Part shown: positions 8,748 through 17,724 of the stretch, piece after piece
How positions within the stretch are numbered: position 1 is the stretch's first letter
Layout of the letters: every line of letters starts with the position of its first letter
From: an uncultured Flavobacteriales bacterium
Lineage (GTDB): Bacteria > Bacteroidota > Bacteroidia > Flavobacteriales > Weeksellaceae
Direction: 5' to 3'
Assembly (NCBI GenBank): GCA_937876095.1
Contig: CALFIE010000071.1
Coordinates: 8,051-72,050, forward strand
Length of the DNA: 64,000 nt
The notes under the pieces: model-generated
Told to the model about the DNA's origin: nothing
The model's input: only the letters and a program-made list of their open reading frames with translations
Database searches by the model: none
Made by a program: the position numbers and the translations under genes

Positions 8748-10601
8748 TTATTCTACAGTCACAGATTTTGCCAAATTTCTCGGTTGATCTACGTTTGCAC
8801 CTCTGTTTACAGCGATGTAATATGCAAGCAATTGCAAAGGTACAGAAGCGATAATTGGCGAGAAACATTCTGATGTTTCAGGGATTTCTATAACATAATC
8901 TGCCATAGAAGCAACTTGTTCATCATCTTTGTTTACTATTGCTATTACTTTTCCTTTCCTAGCCTTGATTTCTTGTACATTGCTCACAATTTTATCATAA
9001 TGTCCTTTTTTAGGAGCAATTATTACTATTGGCATGTTTTCATCTATCAAAGCAATCGGTCCGTGTTTCATTTCAGCAGCAGGATAACCTTCTGCATGAA
9101 TGTAAGAAATTTCTTTCAACTTAAGTGCACCTTCTAGTGCAGCTGGAAAATTATAACCTCTCCCCAAATATAAGAAATTTTGCGCATCTACAAAATCTTT
9201 TGCTATATCTTTTGTAATTTGATGGGTTGTTGCAAGTACTTCTTCTACTTTTTTCGGCATTACATCTAGTTCCGCAATTAATCTCATGAACTCTGCATTA
9301 CCCAAATTCCCGTTGTGTTTACCTAATTTTAAAGCAATTAATGATAGTATGGTTAATTGCGCGGTAAAGGCTTTTGTTGATGCAACACCAATTTCTGGAC
9401 CAGCGTGTGTATAAGAACCAGCATCTGTAAATCGTGCAATTGACGAATCTACTACGTTACAAATTCCATATACAAAAGCTCCTTTTTCTTTGGCTAATTT
9501 TATAGCAGCCATTGTATCTGCGGTTTCACCAGATTGTGATATGGCTATTACAATATCTTTATTGGTAATAATTGGATTTCTATATCTGAATTCTGATGCA
9601 TATTCAACTTCTACTGGAATTCTAGCAAATTCTTCAATTAAATATTCCCCAATTAAACCAGCGTGCCAAGAAGTTCCACATGCAATGATGATGATTCTGT
9701 TTGCTTGGCTAACTCTTTCTAAATGATCCCAAATTCCGGCCATTTTAATAATGCCTTCGTTAACTAGCAATCTACCTCTAAGTGTATCGTGTATTGATTT
9801 AGGCTGTTCAAAAATCTCTTTCAACATAAAATGTTCATATCCACTTTTTTCTATTTGCTCCAAACTCAATTTCAATTCTTGAATAGCGGGTTCTATTTTT
9901 TCGTTGTCTTTTATATTGCGAATATCTACACCATTTTCCAGAGAAATAGTCGCCATATGTCCTTCTTCTAAATAAACTGCTTCTTTTGTAAATTCTACAA
10001 ATGGTGAAGCATCAGATGCAATGAAATATTCTTTGTTACCTAATCCTATTGCTAATGGTGAACCTAATCTACCAACCACCAAAACACCTGGGAAATCTTC
10101 GTGCATCACGGTAATTGCGTAAGCACCATAAACCTCATTTAATGCATATCTTACCGCTGTTGGAAAATCTAAATTGGTATCTGAATCCATTAAAAATTGA
10201 ATCAAATTTACCAATACTTCAGTATCGGTTTCAGATTTAAAACTAAAACCTTTTTTGGTGAGCATGGTTTTTATGGTATCGTAATTTTCTATAATACCAT
10301 TGTGTACCAAAGCAATTTTTCCGTTATTTGAAATATGTGGATGTGAATTTCGATCACTAGGAACTCCATGTGTAGCCCATCTTGTATGTCCCATTCCAAT
10401 TTTCGCTGTTCCTCTAAGATTTTCTGAAATTGCTACCAAATCGTCTACTTTTCCTTTGGTTTTAGCGGTTTCAAAATGATTGTTGCTGTTTTCCAGAACA
10501 ATTCCTGCACTATCATAACCACGGTATTCCAATCGTCTTAATCCATTAATTACAATTTCATAAGCATCTTGAAATCCTGTATATCCTACTATTCCACACA
10601 T
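8748..10601 (-). CDS. glmS: Glutamine-fructose-6-phosphate aminotransferase (isomerizing)
   Basis: The 617-residue enzyme begins MCGIVGYTG, with Cys2 as the N-terminal nucleophile of the class II glutaminase domain. Two SIS sugar-isomerase domains follow, at about 290-430 and 460-600 (for example IACGTSWHAG and AISQSGETADT), and it ends in LAKSVTVE. It makes glucosamine-6-phosphate, the entry to peptidoglycan and lipopolysaccharide amino sugars. It follows the DUF4270 gene by 18 bases and is probably co-transcribed with it and the upstream starch-synthase-like gene. Confidence 0.97.
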   Translation of the reverse strand: MCGIVGYTGFQDAYEIVINGLRRLEYRGYDSAGIVLENSNNHFETAKTKGKVDDLVAISENLRGTAKIGMGHTRWATHGVPSDRNSHPHISNNGKIALVHNGIIENYDTIKTMLTKKGFSFKSETDTEVLVNLIQFLMDSDTNLDFPTAVRYALNEVYGAYAITVMHEDFPGVLVVGRLGSPLAIGLGNKEYFIASDASPFVEFTKEAVYLEEGHMATISLENGVDIRNIKDNEKIEPAIQELKLSLEQIEKSGYEHFMLKEIFEQPKSIHDTLRGRLLVNEGIIKMAGIWDHLERVSQANRIIIIACGTSWHAGLIGEYLIEEFARIPVEVEYASEFRYRNPIITNKDIVIAISQSGETADTMAAIKLAKEKGAFVYGICNVVDSSIARFTDAGSYTHAGPEIGVASTKAFTAQLTILSLIALKLGKHNGNLGNAEFMRLIAELDVMPKKVEEVLATTHQITKDIAKDFVDAQNFLYLGRGYNFPAALEGALKLKEISYIHAEGYPAAEMKHGPIALIDENMPIVIIAPKKGHYDKIVSNVQEIKARKGKVIAIVNKDDEQVASMADYVIEIPETSECFSPIIASVPLQLLAYYIAVNRGANVDQPRNLAKSVTVE

Positions 10602-10619
10602 AATTTAATTTCTGATTTT

Positions 10620-12176
10620 TTATTTTTTCCCATAAATTATTTGCAAACTTGCTCTCTTATCATTATTGCTATTGGTGGTACCTACAAATACAGCTCTGTT
10701 TGGTGTAAAAACTCGACTTGTATATTCTTGTCCTGCTAAAGTTCCTGATGTATTTGCAACATAACTACCAATATTTATGATGAAATCATAATTGGTTGTA
10801 TTAGTTTCTACTACATCTTTCAGAGATTTAGTAATGGTAATATCATAGACAGGATTATTATTTAAAACATACGGTTTTACAAACTGAAAATTATAGGCAT
10901 AAGCTAATGTTGACATATCTGGTAAAAAGGTGGTAAGATCTTTTGGAGTTACCATATCTCTTTGTTTTACAACAAAATTTTGAGGTTTTTCGTAAGTGTT
11001 ACTCCATGATGTTACATCGGTATACAATCTGATTTTTGCAGACATAATACCAATTTTCTCATTATTAAATTTATTTTTCAGTTCTGTAATCACAGAATTT
11101 GGAATTCTGATTCCAATTCCGGGACCTCCCATTCCTTGTGCGTATAATTTTTCATCGCCTGTAGAATTATTTGAAACAGCTATAGCTGATTCATAATCTG
11201 AACCTGTTCTATCAAATTCTACCAAACCAATATGTGCATTGCTAACACCAGTTGTCAAATTAAAACTATAAGCAAGCTGTGGTCTTGTTGTAACACCATT
11301 ATCAACCTTATCATATTTATAATACATGGTAAGTACAACTTCATTTGGATTGAATTTGAAGAAATAACCATCGGTCTCATCTACAGAAATTCTGATTCCT
11401 CTGAAATATCTGATGAAACTTGCTGCATCTTTCAGATCTGCAGAACCTTGTGCTGCAATCATTTTATTTTGAAAGAAACTTGTACTCAATGGAATTCTTA
11501 AACTTGGAACTCTAGTTGCATCGGTAATTTCAGTATTATCTGAATTTTTGGTAATTTTGATAGAATTTACGGTACCATCAAAAACTTTGGAACCTAATAA
11601 TGTACTGTAATTAATGGTTTTATTAGAATATACCTTATCTGAATACGAATTCAAGAAATCACTTACTTCATGTACTTTAATATTAAAAATGGTTTTAGTA
11701 TTAATTTTTGCTTTGCCATATTTCAAAACTGGATAGGTATTTACCACTTTTTTAGAAGCAATATTACCATCTGGATATACATAGTTATCAACTGTAGTTG
11801 TTGTCACCGAATCAGAAGCATACAATGGTTTCAAGGTTAGTACCACAGAATCTACGATTGCATTGGTACCGAAACTTGGATCATAAGAATTAAGTCTTAC
11901 TTGTGATACATAGCTAGATTTTTGCATACCAAATTTACTCTCTGTGAAAGCTCCTAGTACTGCAGTAGTCAATTTGGTTGCATCACTTTGTATGGAATCA
12001 TTATTATTTACATTATAGGCAATTACATCATACTGCGTTTCTACACCTTGAGCAGCGGTATTTTCTAGAAATTGGGTCCCAAGATTATCTCCGTTTGGTT
12101 CGCAGTTTTGCAAAAAAAATAAAGCACTACTTATCAAAAAAAACAGCAGTAGTTTACTTATTAAATTCTTAATCAT
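10620..12176 (-). CDS. DUF4270 family outer-membrane lipoprotein
   Basis: The 518-residue protein has an N-terminal lipoprotein signal with FFLQNCEPNGD, Cys at the lipobox, then a long beta-rich region matching the DUF4270 pattern (FLENTAAQGVETQ, SYVSQVRLNSYDPSFG, SLQIIYGKK at the end). DUF4270 proteins are widespread in Flavobacteriia and have no settled function; surface or periplasmic adhesion-like roles are guesses. It sits between a starch-synthase-like gene (25 bases upstream) and glmS (18 bases downstream) in one minus-strand unit, a common neighbourhood in this class. Confidence 0.85.
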   Translation of the reverse strand: MIKNLISKLLLFFLISSALFFLQNCEPNGDNLGTQFLENTAAQGVETQYDVIAYNVNNNDSIQSDATKLTTAVLGAFTESKFGMQKSSYVSQVRLNSYDPSFGTNAIVDSVVLTLKPLYASDSVTTTTVDNYVYPDGNIASKKVVNTYPVLKYGKAKINTKTIFNIKVHEVSDFLNSYSDKVYSNKTINYSTLLGSKVFDGTVNSIKITKNSDNTEITDATRVPSLRIPLSTSFFQNKMIAAQGSADLKDAASFIRYFRGIRISVDETDGYFFKFNPNEVVLTMYYKYDKVDNGVTTRPQLAYSFNLTTGVSNAHIGLVEFDRTGSDYESAIAVSNNSTGDEKLYAQGMGGPGIGIRIPNSVITELKNKFNNEKIGIMSAKIRLYTDVTSWSNTYEKPQNFVVKQRDMVTPKDLTTFLPDMSTLAYAYNFQFVKPYVLNNNPVYDITITKSLKDVVETNTTNYDFIINIGSYVANTSGTLAGQEYTSRVFTPNRAVFVGTTNSNNDKRASLQIIYGKK

Positions 12177-12201
12177 TAGATATTAATTACTTATTTTATT
12201 T

Positions 12202-12975
12202 TTAAATATATAAATTCTGAATATCATCTACATTTAGATATTCTGATTTTTCGGTCTTCGTTTTTTCAAATTTTTTCTCTAAATCTCCTTCAAGAAACTC
12301 ATCTCCTTTTAACACAACATCTACCAAATCTATACTCTCTGATACTAAACTCAAGAAGCTTGGTTTCTTTAACGATTCTAAGCCAGTAATATTGTCAAAA
12401 GCTAATTTTTCGGTAATGGATTTATTCAAAGGAGCGTCAGTTTCATTATACAAAGACAACACCAATTTAGAATCATGAAAATAGGAATCATTTTTGTAAA
12501 ATGTCTTTAAATAAACAGGTATCAGAGAAGACATCCAACCATTTAGGTGAATTACATCTGGAACCCAATTAAGTTTTTTGATGGTTTCTATTACACCTCT
12601 TGCAAAAAAAATGGCACGCTCATCATTATCATCAAAAGGATTTCCCTCCTCATCTACATAATAATGCTTACGTTTGAAGTATTCTTCATTATCTATGAAA
12701 TACACTTGCAATCTTTCACCTGGTAATGATGCTACTTTGATGACTAATGGTTGATCCAAATCATTGATGATGATATTCATACCGGATAGTCGAATAACTT
12801 CGTGTAATTGGAATTTTCTTTCGCTGATTTGTCCAAATCTAGGCATAAAAACTCTTACATCATTACCTTCTTGGTGCATTTTTAGCGCCATCTTACTCAC
12901 CATAGTTGCCATATTACTGTCTTCCTGATAAGGGAACATCTCTGTGGTGACGTACAATATCTTTTGATTTGGCAT
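12202..12975 (-). CDS. Half-length glycogen/starch synthase-like protein (GT5 N-terminal domain only)
   Basis: The 257-residue protein resembles the N-terminal Rossmann half of GlgA (ILYVTTEMFPYQ at the start, then HQEGNDVRVFMPRFG, PDVIHLNGWMSSLIPVYLK). A full GlgA is about 470-490 residues, and the C-terminal GT1 half is missing. The ADP-glucose loop K-T-G-G-L-A-D-V is replaced by QEDSNMATMV, so synthase activity is unlikely. The ending is charged and of low complexity. Homologues of this length are usual in Flavobacteriia, which argues for a conserved non-synthase role and not a fresh truncation. It is divergent from panC and leads the unit with DUF4270 and glmS. Confidence 0.72.
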   Translation of the reverse strand: MPNQKILYVTTEMFPYQEDSNMATMVSKMALKMHQEGNDVRVFMPRFGQISERKFQLHEVIRLSGMNIIINDLDQPLVIKVASLPGERLQVYFIDNEEYFKRKHYYVDEEGNPFDDNDERAIFFARGVIETIKKLNWVPDVIHLNGWMSSLIPVYLKTFYKNDSYFHDSKLVLSLYNETDAPLNKSITEKLAFDNITGLESLKKPSFLSLVSESIDLVDVVLKGDEFLEGDLEKKFEKTKTEKSEYLNVDDIQNLYI

Positions 12976-13196
12976 AAATTTTTTATAATTACTTCAGATA
13001 AAGTATGGGTACTCTATTCTGCAAAATTACAAAATTTTACTTTAATATTTTTTAATTAACTAATTTTAATTTTATACAGTACTTTTTCACAAGCTAATAT
13101 ATTTGGTAGTACAATTAATGAATAATATTTCATACTTTTATCGGCAACAAATTTCATAATTGATTCCTTATTTTTAAAAAAAATCTTATTAATAAA

Positions 13197-14045
13197 ATGG
13201 AAATTATTAAGAACAAAAAAAAACTCGAAGATTATATAGAAAGACAAAAAGAGATGGGCAAAAAAATAGGATTTGCACCAACTATGGGTGCACTTCACCA
13301 AGGTCACCTCTCACTCTACAATGATGCTGCTAAAGAAAACGACCTGGTGATTTCATCTATTTTTGTAAATCCTACCCAATTCAATAATCCAGATGATTTG
13401 AAAAAATATCCAAGAAATGTAGAACGTGATATTGAAATGCTCCAGAAAAATGGAAATGTTCACGCAGTGTATATTCCTGAAGTACAAGACCTTTATCCTA
13501 ATGGTTTAGAAAAAAAACACTACGATTATGACGGATTAGAAAACGAAATGGAAGGCGCATTTAGACCTGGTCATTTTGATGGAGTTGGGACCGTTGTAGA
13601 AACACTATTCAGACAAGTAAAACCAGATAATGCCTATTTTGGTGAGAAAGATTTTCAGCAATTGGCCATTATAAAAAAATTGGTTAAAATTTTGAAATTA
13701 CCCATCAAAATTCACGGAGTACCTATCTACAGAGAAGAGAATGGTCTTGCCATGAGTTCCAGAAACGAGCGATTAAGCCCAGAACAACTTAATGCAGCCA
13801 AAATCATCTACCAAACATTACTAAAAGTAAATGATTGGTTCAGAATCATTACCATTCCCGAAATCAACAAAAGAGTGACTGAAATTTTTGAAAACGAACC
13901 AGGAATGGTACTGGAATATTTCAAAATTACAGATGAGGAAACCCTGAAAGAAACCGATTTCTTCTACAAAGACCGACAATACAGAGCATTCATAGTCGTA
14001 TTTGTAGGTGAAGTTCGATTGATAGACAATATAAAATTATCTTAA
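13197..14045 (+). CDS. panC: Pantothenate synthetase
   Basis: The 282-residue enzyme has the class I nucleotidyl-transferase motifs: FAPTMGALHQGHLSL (HIGH-type), AYFGEKDFQQ and MSSRNERLSPEQ (the KMSKS-equivalent). It condenses pantoate and beta-alanine with ATP to form pantothenate for CoA synthesis. The start ATG lies 221 bases from the divergent starch-synthase-like gene. A strong terminator follows, so it is probably monocistronic. panD and panB are not in the window. Confidence 0.96.
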   Translation: MEIIKNKKKLEDYIERQKEMGKKIGFAPTMGALHQGHLSLYNDAAKENDLVISSIFVNPTQFNNPDDLKKYPRNVERDIEMLQKNGNVHAVYIPEVQDLYPNGLEKKHYDYDGLENEMEGAFRPGHFDGVGTVVETLFRQVKPDNAYFGEKDFQQLAIIKKLVKILKLPIKIHGVPIYREENGLAMSSRNERLSPEQLNAAKIIYQTLLKVNDWFRIITIPEINKRVTEIFENEPGMVLEYFKITDEETLKETDFFYKDRQYRAFIVVFVGEVRLIDNIKLS

Positions 14046-14050
14046 AAATA

Positions 14051-14084
14051 AAAAAGTCGTTTAATTAAAATTAAACGACTTTTT
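14051..14084 (+). terminator. Terminator after panC
   Basis: AAAAAGTCGTTTAAT (14051-14065), loop TAAA and the perfect complement 14070-14084, ending in five T's, directly after the panC stop. Confidence 0.9.
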
Positions 14085-14121
14085 CAACAAAGCACTATTG
14101 GAATTTTTTACCGCTAGTCAT

Positions 14122-14197
14122 TGGTGACCTGGCTGGGATTCGAACCCAGGACCCATACATTAAAAGTGTATTGCTCTACCAGCTGAGCTACCAGGTC
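14122..14197 (-). tRNA. tRNA-Lys (anticodon TTT)
   Basis: On the minus strand the acceptor GACCTGG (from 14197) pairs with CCAGGTC. The D arm contains AGCTCAGCTGGTAGAGC, the anticodon loop reads CTTTTAA with TTT, and the T arm is CTGGG-TTCGAAT-CCCAG. The discriminator is A14125, and the following CCA (14124-14122) is encoded. It is transcribed away from aroK, with no other tRNA next to it. Confidence 0.95.
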
Positions 14198-14301
14198 GGT
14201 CAATTAACTTGCTATTAAATATGCTATTAATAAAGTGGTGCAAAGATAAGGCTTTTTTTAAAATCTCAAAATTTTTTCAGAAATTTGTATAAATTTATAA
14301 A

Positions 14302-14811
14302 ATGATTATTTCACTATTGGGTTATATGGGTTCGGGTAAATCACACATTTCCAAATTATTGGCAGATATAACTGGTGAAAAACTCATAGATTTAGATAAA
14401 GAAATTTCTAAAAAAAATCGGCTAAGTATACCTGAAATTTTTGAAAAAAAGGGTGAAATCTTTTTTAGAAAGCAAGAAAGAGAGTTATTGGAAGTGGTTT
14501 TGGCGACTCAAGATTCCTGTATTTTGAGTTTAGGAGGAGGAACTCCATCTTATTATAATAATATGGAAATCCTCAACCTAAACTCTAAAACAATCTATCT
14601 AAAATGCTCTGTTGCAAACCTATATGAACGATTACTAAAACAAAAAGATAAAAGACCTTTAATTGCAAGACTTTCAGACGAAGAAATACCAGAATTTGTT
14701 GCTAAACATTTGTTAGAGCGAAATTTCTACTATTCCAAAGCACAGTATACGATTGACTGTGATTACAAATCTCCTGATGAAATCATACAAGAAATTGAAG
14801 ATTTATGGTAA
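14302..14811 (+). CDS. aroK: Shikimate kinase
   Basis: The 169-residue protein has Walker A as GYMGSGKSHISKLL, the shikimate-binding FFRKQERELL segment, the ILSLGGGTPSY loop and the lid-type KDKRPLIA. This is the full length for AroK. It phosphorylates shikimate in the chorismate pathway, which also feeds the isochorismate synthase at 41.6 kb. It is convergent with the S4-domain gene, only 7 bases apart, with no terminator between them. Confidence 0.95.
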   Translation: MIISLLGYMGSGKSHISKLLADITGEKLIDLDKEISKKNRLSIPEIFEKKGEIFFRKQERELLEVVLATQDSCILSLGGGTPSYYNNMEILNLNSKTIYLKCSVANLYERLLKQKDKRPLIARLSDEEIPEFVAKHLLERNFYYSKAQYTIDCDYKSPDEIIQEIEDLW

Positions 14812-14818
14812 AATCAAA

Positions 14819-15253
14819 TTATGATTCATTAAAAAACTGACTCCAATTTTCCTCTTCATTGGTTTCAGAATTTTCGAAATCTTGGTCATCAATATCTAAA
14901 AAATCATCCATTTCACGTCGGTCTTTTTTGGTAGGCCTTCCTTCCCCTTTTATTCGGTAATAATCTTGTGCCAATTTTCTTGCTTGCAACAATTCATATT
15001 GTTCTGGTGAAGTTTGATCGGCAACATACAAAGCTACCAACTTGGCTCCTACTCTACTTTTTGGGATTTGAATAACTTTTATAGTATAATCAATCTGATT
15101 TTTCCTGATGGTGATTACATCACCTGGTTTTACCTCTTTAGATGATTTCACTTTTTGAGCAGAAATCGCTACTCTATTTTTTTTAATTTCTTCTGCAGCA
15201 ATATTTCTAGTCTTATAAAACCGAATACTCCACAAAAACTTATCTATTCTCAT
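14819..15253 (-). CDS. hslR: S4-domain RNA-binding protein, Hsp15 (HslR) family
   Basis: The 144-residue protein starts MRIDKFLWSIRFYKTRNIAA, the S4 RNA-binding helix pair, with the basic GEGRPTKKDRREMDDFL stretch typical of Hsp15-like proteins and an acidic C-terminal tail. In E. coli Hsp15 recognises stalled 50S subunits carrying peptidyl-tRNA and helps recycle them. That role here is by family analogy. Confidence 0.85.
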   Translation of the reverse strand: MRIDKFLWSIRFYKTRNIAAEEIKKNRVAISAQKVKSSKEVKPGDVITIRKNQIDYTIKVIQIPKSRVGAKLVALYVADQTSPEQYELLQARKLAQDYYRIKGEGRPTKKDRREMDDFLDIDDQDFENSETNEEENWSQFFNES

Positions 15254-15315
15254 AATTTATTTTTACTTTTGTGCCAACAAAAAAATAATCAGCAATTTAA
15301 TCATTAATTTAGATA

Positions 15316-16020
15316 ATGAAAAAAATATTTTTATACCTATCTTTTTTTTCTTTGGTAATCGTATCTTGTAACAGATCTAGCGATACTACAACCGAAACTA
15401 TAAGCTTAGAAACCCAAAATTCATATGATGATCTCGCCATCAAAAAATTTATGGATGATAATTACTTTGATTCAAAAGGCAACATAAAAGCATTTAGTGC
15501 AACTGATACCTCAGATGATAATTACCCAAAACTGTCATCATATAATCCAATCACATTAGCTTCTGGTGTGGTTTATATAATGAGAGCAGGTGCACAACCA
15601 AATCCTGGTAAAGCGATTGGAGCAACAGATATTATTAGATTAATGCACAATATGCAAAATTTTGTTGCAACAAAAACAGATAATATAGTAACATACGGAA
15701 CTATTTCAACCGTTTCTAATACTATAATTCAATCAGGTGTACCTATAGTTGATCCATTTTTTTATTATGCAAAATCTACCCAAATTCCTAGTGGTAAAAC
15801 AAGTAGTTACCTGGAAATGGAAGGATTCAAAGAAGCACTACAACTATTCAAAAGTTGTGAGATAGATGATTCTGCCAACTACAATCTACAAGGAGTAATT
15901 TTTGTTCCATCCAGATCAGCCTATGCAAGAGATCCAAATATTTTTGACTCCTCTACTTTTAAATTCAACGACCGTAGTTTTATATTCAATTTTCAAGTAT
16001 ATAAAACCACTACTCGATAA
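15316..16020 (+). CDS. Lipoprotein with FKBP-type peptidyl-prolyl isomerase-like ending
   Basis: The 234-residue protein has a lipoprotein signal (LVIVSCNRSSD). The C-terminal half has the pattern LQGVIFVPSRSAYARDPN...RSFIFNFQVYK, which matches the end of FKBP domains (GVIFIPxxxAYG ... LVFNIEVY). The central FKBP part is poorly conserved, so isomerase activity is uncertain. It would be anchored in the outer or inner membrane facing the periplasm. A terminator follows, shared with the convergent flavoprotein gene. Confidence 0.6.
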   Translation: MKKIFLYLSFFSLVIVSCNRSSDTTTETISLETQNSYDDLAIKKFMDDNYFDSKGNIKAFSATDTSDDNYPKLSSYNPITLASGVVYIMRAGAQPNPGKAIGATDIIRLMHNMQNFVATKTDNIVTYGTISTVSNTIIQSGVPIVDPFFYYAKSTQIPSGKTSSYLEMEGFKEALQLFKSCEIDDSANYNLQGVIFVPSRSAYARDPNIFDSSTFKFNDRSFIFNFQVYKTTTR

Positions 16021-16050
16021 TTAATTGAACATTTAGTTAATAATATTAAA

Positions 16051-16078
16051 AAAAGGAGATTCAGCAGAATCTCCTTTT
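16051..16078. terminator. Bidirectional terminator between the lipoprotein and glutamate-synthase-like genes
   Basis: AAAAGGAGATTC (16051-16062), loop AGCA and a perfect 12-bp complement at 16067-16078 with T-rich flanks on both strands. It sits between two convergent stops. Confidence 0.88.
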
Positions 16079-16083
16079 CTTTT

Positions 16084-17583
16084 TTATACATTTTTCAAAT
16101 TATTAGGGAAATACCTATCAGAAAGATGTTCGAACTCATCGCCTCGCATAAACATACTCGCATCTACTTCTGAATAAGATTTTCTACCTGCTGCTGCAAT
16201 CAGTTCGTTGCAAGTAAGCAAGGTATTTTTATGGAAATAATACACCCTATCTGTTTTATCAGTTACGTCTAAACCTTTTATCAACATTTTATTTTGGGTT
16301 GCAACTCCGGTCGGACAAGCATTGGTATTGCATCTCAGTGCTTGAATACAGCCCAAAGCAAACATAAAACCTCGCGCATTGTTGCACATATCTGCTCCCA
16401 TTGCAATTGCACGCAAAATATCTAAACTGGTAAGTACTTTTCCGCTTGCAATGATTCTAATTCTATCTCGCAATTCAAAATTTTTAAGTGTTTTGTTTAC
16501 AAAAATCAATGCTGGTTCAAGTGGCATTCCTACTCCATCTGAAAATTCAGGTGGTGCCGCTCCTGTTCCACCTTCTGCTCCATCTACTGTGATAAAATCA
16601 GGATAAATTTGCAGATTTTTCATTTGCCGACAAATTTCTTCAAATTCTTGAGTGTCTCCAATACATAATTTAAAACCTATAGGTTTTCCGCCAGAAAGTT
16701 CACGCAATTTTTGTACAAAATGTAACAATCCTGCTGCATCTGAAAATACAGAATGACCAGGAGGAGACAATACCGTAACACCTACTTTTACGTGGCGTAT
16801 TTTGGCAATTTCTTCAGTAACTTTTGCAGCTGGTAAAACTCCACCGTGTCCTGGTTTTGCACCTTGAGAAAGTTTTATTTCAATCATTTTAACACACGGA
16901 TTTTTAGATTTTTCGGCGAAAAGTTCTTCTGAAAAATTACCATCTTCATCTCTACAACCAAAATAACCAGTCCCAATTTGCCAGCACAAATCGCCCCCTT
17001 CTAAATGATAAGGCGAAATTCCACCTTCACCTGTATTGTGATAAAAATTTCCTTTTTTAGCGCCTCTATTAAGCGATATTTGTGCACGATCACTCAAAGA
17101 GCCAAAACTCATCGCAGAAATATTGAAAAGTGAAGCGTGATATTTCTGTGTACATTGTTCACCACCAACCCAAACTCGTGGCAATTCTTCTGAAGGCATT
17201 TTGGCATAAATCGAGTGTTTTATACCTTCATATTTCCTGTGATTAATTTCTAATTGGGTACCAAAAGGAACGGTATCACCCAGATTTTTGGCTCTTCTGT
17301 AACTTGCAGAACGCTGATTTCTTGGGAATGGTTTTCCATCGGTTTCACGTTCTATGAAATACTGCTGTATTTCTGGTGAAATACTTTCAAAGAAATATCT
17401 AAAATATCCCAAAACTGGGAAATTTCTCAGAATGGCGTGTTTAGATTGGGTCACATTGTATAAACCCAATAGATAAATCGAAAAAAGCAAAATCGGAATC
17501 CAATAATGTGCTCTGATCAACAATGAAATTACCAGTGTAAAAATCACAAAAACGGCGCCCCAAATAAAAAACTTATCTCTCAT
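16084..17583 (-). CDS. FMN-binding glutamate-synthase-family protein (GltB2-like), membrane-anchored
   Basis: The 499-residue protein has two N-terminal membrane helices (about 5-23 and 28-45), then the FMN/Fe-S synthase domain of glutamate synthase: MSFGSLSDRAQ, TGEGGISPYH, KLSQGAKPGHGG, TVDGAEGGTGAAP and LRCNTNACPTGVATQ, whose cysteines ligate a 3Fe-4S cluster in GltB. The glutaminase domain is absent. Such stand-alone proteins are common in Bacteroidota. The reaction is not established; electron transfer or a glutamate-related oxidoreduction is likely. Confidence 0.85.
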   Translation of the reverse strand: MRDKFFIWGAVFVIFTLVISLLIRAHYWIPILLFSIYLLGLYNVTQSKHAILRNFPVLGYFRYFFESISPEIQQYFIERETDGKPFPRNQRSASYRRAKNLGDTVPFGTQLEINHRKYEGIKHSIYAKMPSEELPRVWVGGEQCTQKYHASLFNISAMSFGSLSDRAQISLNRGAKKGNFYHNTGEGGISPYHLEGGDLCWQIGTGYFGCRDEDGNFSEELFAEKSKNPCVKMIEIKLSQGAKPGHGGVLPAAKVTEEIAKIRHVKVGVTVLSPPGHSVFSDAAGLLHFVQKLRELSGGKPIGFKLCIGDTQEFEEICRQMKNLQIYPDFITVDGAEGGTGAAPPEFSDGVGMPLEPALIFVNKTLKNFELRDRIRIIASGKVLTSLDILRAIAMGADMCNNARGFMFALGCIQALRCNTNACPTGVATQNKMLIKGLDVTDKTDRVYYFHKNTLLTCNELIAAAGRKSYSEVDASMFMRGDEFEHLSDRYFPNNLKNV

Positions 17584-17724
17584 AAATATTGAATTTTACC
17601 AAAGGTAGCAAATTTTTGTGAGGTAAGGTTTTCTATTGAAAATTGAGTATTGTAGACGACTAAATTCTTATGATAGCATATTTTTTTATTAAAAAAAATG
17701 CTTATAATCATTAATGAAAAAAAT

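Noticed and set aside
13056..13157. 33-codon minus-strand frame (starting MKFVADKSMKYYSL) between panC and the starch-synthase-like gene
   Set aside because: No ribosome-binding or promoter sequence specific to it, no terminator, and it occupies the divergent promoter region. Chance AT-rich frames of this size are common here.
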